DNA from: Aplidium turbinatum
Taxonomy: Eukaryota > Chordata > Ascidiacea > Aplousobranchia > Polyclinidae
Direction: 5' to 3'
DNA: 64,000 nucleotides
Assembly (NCBI GenBank): GCA_918807975.1
Contig: OU964925.1
Location: forward strand, 24,153,608-24,217,607
Position 1 is the stretch's first letter, and every line of letters starts with the position of its first letter. The notes under the pieces are model-generated. The model worked only from the letters and a program-made list of their open reading frames with translations, searched no databases and was not told where the DNA came from. Below are positions 47,645 to 59,600 of the stretch, piece by piece. Made by a program: the position numbers and the translations under genes.

Positions 47645-48221
47645 GGATGCAACCTAATTCGTACCATGAACAATTCGTACCGTCAGTTCGTACCTTGAAA
47701 AGATCGAGAGAAAAAATTAAAAAAAGCCGAAGTCGCTAATTGCAGTTTCCGCAAACAAACAAAAACTCTTAGGATCATTACTAGAAATTTTAAAATGTTT
47801 GCTGAAATTGCGGAAAAACGGAAACTGCGGTCAGCGACTTTGGCTTTGTTCTATTTTTTTCTCTCGATCTTTTCAGTTTGTTTGTTTGCGGAAACACCCT
47901 AACCCTTTCAAATTGTTTTCGGAAACTCCGATCAACCCTAACCTTTTTAAAATGTTTGCAGAAACTGCGATCAGTGACTTCAGCAAACTCTTAGGATCAT
48001 TACCGGAAATTTTAAAATGTTTGTGAAAAAACGGAAACTGCAATCAGTGATGTTCTATTTTTTTATCGATCTTACCTATCCGATACCCTAACCATAACCC
48101 TTTTAAAATGTTTGCGGAAACTGCGATCAGCGACTTTGGCTTTTTTTTATTTTTTCTCTCGATCTTTTCAAGGTACGAACTGACGGTACAAATTGTTCAT
48201 GGTACGAATTAGGTTGCACCC
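47645..48221. mobile_element. long-TIR element upstream of DDX49
   Basis: Left end GGATGCAACCTAATTCGTAC and (inverted) right end GGGTGCAACCTAATTCGTAC continue as inverted arms for more than 110 bp. Inside, the word AAAATGTTTGCGGAAACTGC recurs about five times. No matching target duplication was found, so the superfamily is open. It ends 205 bp before the DDX49 start codon and therefore lies in the probable promoter region. Confidence 0.75.
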
Positions 48222-48426
48222 ATAAAGTTCTCTCTTGGAATTCTTTGCAAGCCCAGGCTAAATCTCCATCCGAGGCGACTGCTTACGGTATCTTACTTTG
48301 CAGTGCATCAGATTGTAGTCCTGATGGAGTTGTACAATGAGTAGTTCATTGCCAATTTCCACCAAAAGATTTTGTTTTGTAGACTATTTTTAGTCATTTT
48401 TGTATAATTGTACCCAATAACTAATT

Positions 48427-51400
48427 ATGGAATCTCAAGGCGATTTTACGGATTTGAATTTAAATGATTGGATTCTGAATCATTTGAGTAACTTGGGATT
48501 CAAACGACCTACCCCTATACAATACAACTGCATCCCAGCCATCCTGAATGGTGAGTGTTGCTTTTAAAATTCATGCATGGTATATAATATGTGCCAGGAA
48601 AAATGTTTATGATCTGAAACTGTTTTGAGCTTTTCAAAAGGAATAAAAAATACTATTTTACTTTGTTGACTTTTGGTGATGCAACAATGAAAGTCATTCG
48701 TCACTTATTTTTGTTCTTGATTTTAGTTGAAATTTAAAAGTAAATCAAAATACTTTTTAACAATAATCCTGCAATACAACTGCTGTACTAATTTGATTGC
48801 AGGAAATGATTGTTTTGGTTGCTCAAAAACTGGAAGTGGAAAAACAGCTGCATTTGCCATACCAGTTTTACAAAAGCTTTCAGAAGATCCATATGGTGTG
48901 TTCTGTCTGATCCTTACACCGACCAGAGAACTTGCATATCAAATTGGAGAACAGTTTTCTCTTATAGGAAAGCCTATAAATTTACGCCATGCCGTGATTG
49001 TTGGAGGAATGGGTAAGTTATTTCGTTTTTTATTCTTCTTACACTGTTCAACACAATTTTTCTTGTGTTGACCAGGAACATGATGCGATAGAGGAAATAT
49101 GAGCTCAGATTTGGATTCAGCACCCCAGAATTAACCTACATCAGTTCTCAAAGTCCATGCAAGAAAATAAAAAAACTTTTGACTAGTGTTATTGAAGTTA
49201 TTTGGTTTCCTATGCAATCAAGACATGTCCAATTTATGGTTTTCGTTTTATTCCTTACATTTGCTTTTTTCTATTTTAATTTCTATTTTGTTGAGAGAAG
49301 GTACTGGTAGAAAGATCTATGGTGTACTCTAAATCAGAACTAAAGACGTTTCGTAGACATGACGCTATGCAGCAAGCATAATATATAATTTTACTTATCA
49401 GATATTGCAAGTTTGTAGCATCACCGTAACTGTGTAACATTAATATAACTAATCAAACTGTAGTTTACTTTATGTTGTTTTTTTTTACAAAGTTTAAATG
49501 ACATTTTTGGATACGTGGAGGTTCATTGGTTCAAGTTGGTGTCTCAGTGAGTTATTCTGAGCTAGAGCCTAGAGGACGATAGCGGTAATTGAAATAAAGT
49601 ATTGCATAATATTGTTAGTATTTGATGTTTTTTTCAGATATGATGTCACAGTCTTTGTTGCTGGAAAAAAAGCCTCATGTTGTTGTTGCTACTCCTGGAA
49701 GATTGGCTGATCATATACGCAGCAATGAGAAAACCGTTAAGTTTAATAAAATAAAGTAAGAAAAAAAAATGTATTGAAATTCGTATTAATTCTCAATGCA
49801 TTGACATATAAAAAATTATAAGCTCTAAATGTGATGACTTTGAAACTTTATTCCAAAACAATAAGGGACATGATTGAGTATATTATTGAGTATGGATACA
49901 GAACCCTGCCTGGTCTCATAGTTAATTGGAGTGTTCTCTTTGTCGAAGCATTTCTCGTTGGATTTAAATCCACTATTCTGTGCGGTTTGTAACTCCTTTT
50001 TTATTGGGCTACTTACATAATAATTAGACCAACATCCCTTGGTCTCGGTATTGTCCAATTTAAGTGGGGTTGACTGTGTATTTAAAACTTTAAAGTTTCC
50101 TAACCTTAGGCCGCTGTTATGGTACTTTTGAAAAACATACTTTGTTTTAATAGATTCTTGATACTCGATGAAGCTGATAGGTTACTTGATAAATTAGATG
50201 GTGATTTCACGAATGATTTGGATGTCATATTTGAAACCTTACCCAAAGAAAGGTATGTTTGTTTTAATATGTCAAAACTATGAATTTATGTTATCAGAGT
50301 CCACTGTTAGTCTGATTTCTATTTTTAATTTTGCAGACAAACCCTACTGTTCAGTGCAACATTAACTGACACCTTAAATGAGGTAAAAGAATTGTCAACA
50401 AAGAAACCATTTTTCTGGGAATCAAATAATCAGTAAGTGAAATAAATGCTGCTGATATGCGAACCCGTGTTTTTCACAAACAAGTTTGATCCCTGTTCTG
50501 GAAAGAACACACTATATACTTGAATAACCATCTCATTTTTCACGAGCTTATTTTCCAAATAAATTTCTTTGGCTGTTTACTTTTGCTCTTTTTAGAGTGT
50601 CTACTGTGGACCAACTAGATCAACGATACATTCTTGTACCCGAGGAAGTGAGAGATGGTTACCTTGTGTATATCTGCAAAGACTTGCTAGAAAAATATCC
50701 AAAGCATTCAATTATGATTTTTACGAAAACTTGCAAGTATGATATTTGTGGAATATGTGTTCATTGAATTTGTTTGATCATAAACTTCACTCTTCAAAAA
50801 ATATTCAATATTAACGCGTGTTTTTATATATTGCTGTATCAATCACAGATATGTGTTGCTATCACTGCTTTATAGAGTAGCCTAGTGACTGCGCGGCCGT
50901 ATAGAGGTGCAGCTGGATACATTGTGTATTTAATATAATCCGAAGTTTGTAAGCTTTAATTAAAGTACCGTACTGTTTGCACTACCATCCCTAGTTTGTA
51001 CAAGGCTACCCTCAGTATAGTTTAGAGCAGTGCCAATGAAAGGGAAATATTCATCTTTGCCTCATAAAAATTATCAGGTTTATCGAACCGTTCGCTTTAA
51101 ATTGTATTCTATAAGTAAAATGCCATTTTGTGCTACTGACCAACAGCTTAAATTGTCGCATGAATTTCACCCTCAACACCGGACAGCGCGAAGCAACCAT
51201 GCTTACAAAATTAACGCAAAAATCTAGTATCCCTTAAAATGTACATATATTAGTAGCCTAGTTAGTACCCAGTAGGACGTGTAACTAACTTCTTACATTT
51301 AGGGACGTTTATTGCAAGCCTATAACGTGTCTCAAATCCGACTAACTTCTGCGGTTTCAACTTGCTAAAACACTGCTTTTTGTTCAATGATTTTTTTTGC

Positions 51401-53158
51401 TGCTAATACCCGTTCGACTCTTCGAAATGATCATAAAAAATCATCGCATTGACAGCAATTTAGTTTAGTCTAGAGCAATTTAGTCTACGATGAATGAAGT
51501 GTTCGAAATACGTCAAATTTTCGGTATTTGGTACTTCGAGAGCCGTGGCCCCCTCATCATTATGACATCTCAATGAGCTAATATGTTAAAACTTTACCAC
51601 ATCAAACACCAGTCGTTTCAAAAATGGTGAAAACATGAAGGTAAACAAGCCGAAAACTTGTCTCATACTCAAGCTCGCCTTATCTGCCACGTTCGTTTCG
51701 CAGTTTCATTTGTGGTTTTGATCACAGGAGTTGCGAACTGCTGGGAATGCTGCTGTACAAAGCAGGCTTCCAATGTGTTGTACTTCACTCACTGATGAAG
51801 CAGCAGCATCGACTGAGCACTCTGTCGAGGTTTAAATCCAGCAAGGCGCGCTTGTTGATAGCTACTGATGTGGCTGCAAGAGGTTTAGATATACCCGTTG
51901 TACAAGTAAGTAGGCCAATGTACTGTACTCTGCTTCTGCCTCTTGGCATTTCAGGGAGAATCAATGAAACGTCATTTCTTTAATAAGTTAGTTCAACGTT
52001 TACGAAAGGTTACAAACTGAAGGTTGAAAGGTTATATATTTTGGTGCTGACTCAAACTTTATTTAAAGCCGTTCATACGCGGGCTTGAAATGACGTCATT
52101 CATTGTGTTTGTTGTGTATGTTTTTAGGTAGTTATAAACCACAACATCCCGGGCTTAGCAAGAAACTACATACACAGAGTTGGACGGACCGCTCGAGCAG
52201 GCAGGTCTGGGTTGGCCGTATCTCTGGTAACACAATTCGATATCAATCGCGTACAAAGCATAGAACAACACATAAGTAAGTGAACTGTAGAGCATTAGCG
52301 TTTTCATACGGGTTTTAGGCTAATAACTTCTCGTGACTTGATTTTAACATAAACGATAGCCGTTACAAATGGCTACCCTGTTACTGCCAGATCAGAAGAG
52401 CCCGATGTGTAGCCTCCGCTGAAACATGCGGTTTATAATCTCCAGTACGTACTCTTCCGTTATTAATGTCATGCATTTTTCGTTTTTTTTTTTTTTTTAA
52501 TAACTGGAATTGTCAATCTGACTCTTATAAAAACTGACGTAAGCTATAAATCAATTGAAAACCCGGTTAATTTCTGGGCCACCCAGCCCACCATACTATT
52601 ATTACCCTAAGTCATCAAGAATTCAAGATGTTGTACTTTGAATCATGTTCCAGATGCAAAGTTAAAAGAATACGAAGTTGAGGAAAACAAAGTTCTTAAA
52701 ATTTTGACGAAGGTGAACGTTATGAAACGTGAAGTTGAACTTGTAAGTACAATAGAGTCAAAAGATTTTGTTCGTTTGCTTGGAATGCAAACGCTGCACG
52801 TTGCCATTCTGTTATTAATACCATTTGATTTTCAGAATCTCGAAAGTAAAGACTTTGGCAAGAATAAGAAAATCAACAAACGAAAGGATTTAATTTTGGA
52901 AGGAAAGGTACTGTAAAATGTGTTTCAGATGTTTTTTTTATAGCGATATATTTGCAATGGTTTTGAAGATTCTGTTGTATTGTCGTGTCTATGCTGCTGC
53001 CCCGCTGTGTAGAAACAATATTATCTTATTGATATTTCTAGGATCCTGAGCTCGAAGCCAGATTAGCAAAACGACAAAAAATCGAACGCATAAAGGAAGA
53101 GAAACGAGAAAGACGAAACAAGCGCAAACAACGAAACAAGTTGATTTCTAGCAGCTGA
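48427..53158 (+). CDS. DDX49: DEAD-box RNA helicase DDX49 (yeast Dbp8 family)
   Basis: ATP-dependent RNA helicase; the family acts in the nucleolus in small-subunit ribosome assembly. Exons: 48427-48550, 48803-49012, 49638-49755, 50154-50252, 50337-50432, 50596-50736, 51728-51905, 52128-52275, 52654-52742, 52836-52907, 53042-53158. All junctions GT-AG, phases agree, 463 aa (human protein 483). Motifs in order: Q motif GFKRPTPIQ, motif I KTGSGKT (50-56), Ia PTRELA, Ib TPGRL, motif II DEAD (156-159), III SAT (190-192), [34 protein letters not shown] (337-346). Stretches such as SEDPYG and [17 protein letters not shown] closely match vertebrate DDX49. The C-terminus is Lys/Arg rich ([16 protein letters not shown]), as expected for a nucleolar protein. 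No broken motif. Confidence 0.97.
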
Positions 53159-53653
53159 CTTCGATGAAACACCAACTGTCCAATGTCCATTCGTTTTCCC
53201 ATGGCAAGGGCGGGTTTTCCTGCTCAAACGCCTGCGCCAAGAGGATTTTTGCATTGGTCTTTAAAAATACTTCATGTATGACTAAAGTATGCTTCGTTGC
53301 GCTTATAAAACGCCGATCAAAACGTCATTTTCTTAATGGGTGATACAAAGTGCGATGACGTTGAAGACCCAAGGGCAAGGATGTCATGTGATATTATGAC
53401 AGTCTCTGACCTCAATACAACATACCGCAAAGAAACGTACTTTGTAAACGTCACAAGTTTATTGCACAATAAGTTTGATAAGACAGTATGGTAGCTAGTT
53501 TCTCCTTGATCACAAGCCTGCACAAATAGCCATACGTAGGCTACGAATGACTCTACCACCGTGTGGTCGTCGAGCTCATCTGCAGATTTTATCCATCACT
53601 TATCTTCTCTTTCCTCAAACGAAATGACCTTCGTCGACGTGAAAGTTCATGTG
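53159..53653. other. intergenic gap between convergent 3' ends
   Basis: DDX49 ends at 53158 and the minus-strand metalloprotease stop is at 53654. A minus-strand AATAAA (53463-53458) lies about 190 nt beyond the metalloprotease stop and fits as its polyadenylation signal. No canonical AATAAA was seen for DDX49. Confidence 0.5.
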
Positions 53654-56600
53654 TCACTTCACAGGGCGTAGCACCACTTCGTAACCTTCGTCGTAGTGAT
53701 GGCATAAAATATCTGTTCTTCCGTCGCCATCAACGTCAAGAATATATAGCTCATCTCTGAATTTAAGGCAAAAGTCTTCCTCATAGACCACACCTTCAGA
53801 GAACTGTCCGTTTTCCCATAGCTTTACAGAAAGCGAGCTGTGAAACACAAGATCTCTATGTTTAAAGCGTATCGCAGTAGCTGTTAAACGCGCAATTAAA
53901 CTCATCAAAGCCACCTCTAAGCTACTTCACATTGGAATAAATTTACCAACAAAATGCGCACTATGCCAAGAAACAGTTTACGTTGGCAACACTAAAGTCG
54001 ATAGATGACATCAAACTGTTACATTCAGATATCACGGATTCTTGCGCATGAGACAGATTTTTCAAACTTTGGTACTGATGGCGAAAAGCCAAGCTTTTAG
54101 CCCACTGTTTTAACTTTGGCACTCGATAATGATACCGGTACCTCGTATTAAAATTATTTTAGAAAATTATAACGGCAGTTTATGCATTTGTTTAGTGTTT
54201 TCACTGAATATTTTGAAACTATAGTTTTCTAAGACATGTTATAGCATAGTTGTGACCCTTTCATAAAGACAACATAAATTTTGACCCAGGGACGGATTTG
54301 GGTTGCACATGGCTGTCTAAGTGTCTAAGGATACACGACCGCTGCTATACTAACAATAGTTACCGGTATGCAAAGTTACCACACCTTCGATCTCTGTCTT
54401 TGCATAACAAATCTTCAAAGCCATCCCCATTAAAATCTGCAGAAAACTTTGTTCCTCTGCTGCAACCATTCAGTCTTCCCTCGGTATCGATCTTTTCAAT
54501 GACAGATGACTCAGCCGTTAATCCGACCTGGCTGCGAAGGTAATTTCTGGTCATGTGTTATGTTAAAGTAAGGTAGGGGGGTGATTTCAACTTCAGCCGT
54601 GATTTTAGGATACAACAAACCTCTAGAAAAAAAAAAATTGAGTCCAAAACTGAAGCCAGTAGGTACTGTAACTGGACAGAAGTTTCAAGATTTTTTTCCA
54701 GGAGTCCTAGAATGTAGGCCTACGGTTGTATCCTAAAACCAGGGCTAAAGTTAAATTTGAAAAAACGATTAACCCCGTTCCCCTAAAACAGGGGTGTGCA
54801 ACGTGCGGCCCGCGGGCCAAATGTGGCCCGCAAAGAAAAATTGTGCGGCCCGCGAAGATGTGCCAGTTTTGAATTGTGTGCGGCCCGCGAAACGTGTTTT
54901 TAGTTTAGTCTGGTAGTCTACGTGCAAAAAATTCATTGTAGAGCGGATTATTGTACATTTCGCACCTTCTGTTAACCATTTTAGAAATCTCCCACCGGCC
55001 ACCGCTCATCCGATTGTATTCAATTATTTGGAACGTCAGTAGATCATAGGCACAGAATTGCACAGAGAATAGTTCAAACTATGAAACCGTATTCTGACGG
55101 TAACTTTGTGAAGCAGTGTCTTATCGATGTCGCAGAAGAAATGTGCCCTAAAATGAAGAGTTCGAGAAAATAAGTCTGTCACGGTGGACGATAGCGAGGC
55201 GTATCGATGATCTTGCCTGTGATATTAGTGACACTCTCAGGGATAAGGTGAAGAACTTTGTTTCATGGAGTTTTGCGATCGATGAAAGTACGGACCAGAA
55301 GGACACAGCACAGTAGGCCTTATTTGCAAAAGGAGTGGACAAAGACTTGAACGAAAGGGAAGAGCTTCTGTCATTACAGTCAATGAAGGGCACGACAACT
55401 GGTGCTGACATCTTTACTGAATTGATGCTTTTGACAACTTCGAACTGGACTTGTCCAGCTTATGCGGAAGCGCAACTGATGGTGCTCGATCCATGTCCGG
55501 AACTGGCATTGGACTCATAGGTCTCTTGAAGTCTACCTTGAGGAAGAGAAAAATCGATGATGACATAGCAATTTTTCATTGTATCATTCACCAGCAAAAC
55601 CTGTGCGCAAAATCCTTGAAGTTCAAACACGTCTTGAGCCCGGTTGTTAAGGCAGTAATTTCATTCGAGCACGAGGGCTCAACCATCGTCAGTTTAAAAG
55701 TTTCTGGATGATCTCAACATGACACATAAATAATTATCTACTTTACTTTTCCGAGGTGCGTTGGTTAAGCAAAGGCTGCATGTTGCAACGATTTTACGAA
55801 CTGCGGAAAGAAGTCCTCAATTTTTTGATTTTTACCGAAAACATCTCTACCAAGATGACTTTTCACATTTGAAAAAATTCATGGCTTCAAAAATGGTTCT
55901 TTTTAGCTCAACGTATTTGTGCGAACAATTTTTTTCTAAAATGGGCGTCGTAAAATCGCCCTATCGATCGATTCTGACAGACAAACACTTGGAAAATGGA
56001 CTTCGAATTGCGAGCACTTCCATTAAAGTAAATTTGGAAAAAGTCGTCGGGAAAAGAAGCCAGCTTTAAATTTCTCACTGAACTCGTAGTCGGTGTGACA
56101 ATACATTTGAATAGCAGTTTTCTTCAGAAATTTATGCGTCTTAACTTAATATTTCTGCAAGGAGATCACCTATAATAATGCCATAAGATCAATAACAAAA
56201 ATAAACTACTTTTTTGTGCCTGCAACTACTAGAAAGCATATGTTAAATAAACGTGCGGCCCGCGGTTTCACCCAGATATTTATATATGGCCCTCCTTTAA
56301 TAAAGGTTGCACACCCCTGCCCTAAAAGCTACTCGGTTCAGATGTTGGTGTGAGCAGGGTTGGTTAAAATATCACATGAGGTGGATTGTCAGAACATCGG
56401 TAGACGTCAAAAGTTTGTGTCCCATGGAGGGCGGAGTGTATAACCGGCTGCTGCTTTGAGAAGAAACTTTAAAATGAACTTAGACAGACTGCAAAGGAGG
56501 GTCATTAAGAGGATAATTTGGGCTCCGCTACCAAAGTGATCCTCGGACCTCAAATCAAAACACGTTTAAGAAAAATTTAATGTGTATAATTATCTAAAGA

Positions 56601-59600
56601 ACACGCGGTAGTTTCTTAAAGTTTTCGGGCCCTTAAAACATTTCGGGTCCAAAAGTACTCCCTGTCCACGCCACTGCTTCGAAGATCACTTTGTAAAAAA
56701 CGGAGCCTCCAACCATGCTCCAACGCACAGCATGAATTAAGGCTGGGAAGAAAAATATTTAAATTAAAAAAAAATGTTTTATGAACTATTTGAAAGCTAA
56801 ACAGTTTTCATGTTTAATGACAAAACTGATTGAATTTTAGTTATTTTTATTCTTTTACAGCTGAAAACAGATTAATTTTCGATGTTTGCCAAACCACTTT
56901 TTCTGCAGTTTGTACTTGGCAACCTAATTTTGACTTAAGATTAACAAAAGCTTTCTCACAATCTTCCATTGTCCCTTCCGCAAACAACATCAGCCCTGTC
57001 ATCTCCGTTGAAGTCTCCAAACACCCATTTTGTACCAATCGAACTTTGACAAAGCACTTTCGGGACCACTAAAGGTGGTCTTTCAAAGACGGCACCAACA
57101 GCTATAAAATACCGCATGACCTGTCAACACCATCGCCATCGAGTTGAATATCAATGAATTATTGCAGCCTAGGTTATCTTGCAAACTGGCCCGTTATTTT
57201 CAGGCAAACGGAAAAAACATTCTAGGTTTTAGACGTGACTCCTAGAGGGTAGAAATCGTCTTATGTGTGAAAATATAATTTACTTATGGTACTTTTGAAA
57301 TTATGTTCAAAGAAGAGTCTTACTCAGTCCGAGGGGAAAGATTCAATTTGTGCTTTAACAAATGTGATAGGGCCTACATACGCTGTCCGATGCCGGCATC
57401 TTCCAATGCAGTTCCGAAATCCGAAACTTCCGTGTCAGCACCAGGAACTACCGCAGCGTCGTCCGGACATGGGGAGAGTTTACATTTTTCTATTCTGGTC
57501 TTTTCACCATCGCATGCGTCATCATTGAAAGGAATGCATTGTCGCTTGCTCACTCGGACGGCCTCAGCACCACAAGTGTGATCGCATTCATCCACCTCCA
57601 CCCAGCTGGTCCATTGAGGTGAACCTGTTTCATTAGATGGATGTTTAATGGTAAGTCGTTTCAGTTAACGGATTTTCAATTGCAAGAGGAATTCTTTATG
57701 GCTTTTCTGGTCTGGTATGTTTTTTGTGGTTAGTTTTCTTTTCATTTATAAAAGTTGGAATTTAATACATTCCGATCGGCCAAATCACAGTTCTTGTAAT
57801 TACCGATACATTCTTGAGAGTTGCATCTTTTCGCTTGATTTGCATCCCCTTCACAGAATGCCAGGTCGCAAGCTCTTGATCTGATTTGGAAAAAAAGCCA
57901 TTACTGTTGAAGAGTGTGCTTAAGCGAAAAACATGTTGAAGATAAAAAGGACAAGAAAATGCATGTGATCTAAGATTTCTCAGTGAATATTTTCTCCGTG
58001 TGATATTAATACACAGGTTACGCACGATATCAAATGCAGTGATAGCGCATTGGACATGAGTGTCAAATTATGTAGGCTGTAGAAAAATCACTTCCGATAT
58101 CTTTTTCGTTTGAACGTTTGGGAGCCGATGGTATATCACTTTACCACCCGTCATCACCATTGTTTCCCACCAACAAGCGACTTGAGAACAGCCTTTGATA
58201 TCATCCGAAGTAAGCAGGCCTTCTGTTCCGTTTGGTGGAAATGAAAATTACGCTTGTAAATCAGCAACCCTAGTAGGCTACATTAGTCTATACAGCAGTG
58301 ACCACCTTGTTTAGAATGGCCTGCTCACTGCTCAGTATTGTTCTCAAGGTGATTAGTTGCATACTTACCGCAAAGCCAGTCCACCACCACACGTCCGAGA
58401 ACATTGCTTCCACGAACCCCATTCCTCCCAGTTGCCCGGACAACTGATTAAAGCACAATCGAGATTTTCGAAATTTTCCGAATCAAACTTTTTGATGCAC
58501 TCCTACAGCAAACATAGAATTCAAAGACAAACCCTTTCACCAGCGACAGATATAGTCGACAAAATTTTCACAACATGGTTGCATTAATGCAACTACAGTC
58601 TGATGCTTATATACTATAGGCTAGCAACATTTCTCGAAGCCCACGAAGCATTAGGCTACAACTTGATTCAATTCAAATGCGGTCAAACCATTTATACATT
58701 CACTTCAAAACATTTATTTATTTATTTTATTTTTTTCAAAGCATTTATAAACCTCATATTAAATGGCTCTTTACAAACAGTTTAATCAAATAGGCTACAA
58801 GAGAAAAAAGACTTTACATGCATTTTATCAAAGCTGCCAGAAATAACCTTTCAAAATTTTTCTCAGTTTGAGGATAGAGACCCAAACCAACTAAACTAAT
58901 AAGTTTTTAAACACTCACAAGTTAGAAAAGCACTTGGTTAAACGTCCGATATTACTACCGAGAAAACATTCAAGATAATCAGCACTGATTCGATCTTAGA
59001 GTGTGCATTTCAAGAACTGCTCTCCAATAAGCGGCACTTAGTTGATGAAATAATTAACGGACAACACTCAATAACAAGCAGAAACTTTACTCTGTCAGCC
59101 TCAGTGACCGAGCCAGTGGCTCAAAGTCTCTAAAAGTATGCGACACTGCCAAGATTAAGCTTTTAAAAAACTTTCACAGTGCAACGACAAAGTTTACCAC
59201 AATGAATCAGTACGTGAAATATAGTCTGGGTGGCTGTAGGCCACAAGGGTATTCGTACTCACGACAGCAACCCCATTCTCACAGCTTCGTACTCGGGATC
59301 CCTGTGCTCCGGTCACACATACATCGCATCCTTCCCACGTGCCCCACTCCGCCCAATGAATTTCTCCTGCACGTAAGAAGCCGTAAGTTGTACAGCGTGA
59401 CCACAAAAATCACTCCAACCAGCTTAGGCCTACCCATTATGTAGATTACATTAGTTTTTCCTACCTGGAACAGTGGATAGTGCACTGACAGGGGTCCGTG
59501 AGGTTAAAGCAGATCTTTCAGACGTACTGGTTTGACTTGCCACGGCAGGGGTGGTTGAACGGGTTGGAACTAAAGTGGTAGGGTGGGTAACGGTAGGGGT

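Noticed and set aside
56847-57038. Minus-strand 63-codon frame starting MVQNGCLETS
   Set aside because: Wrong frame; the adjacent frame encodes the FG-GAP repeat and joins both neighbouring exons in phase.
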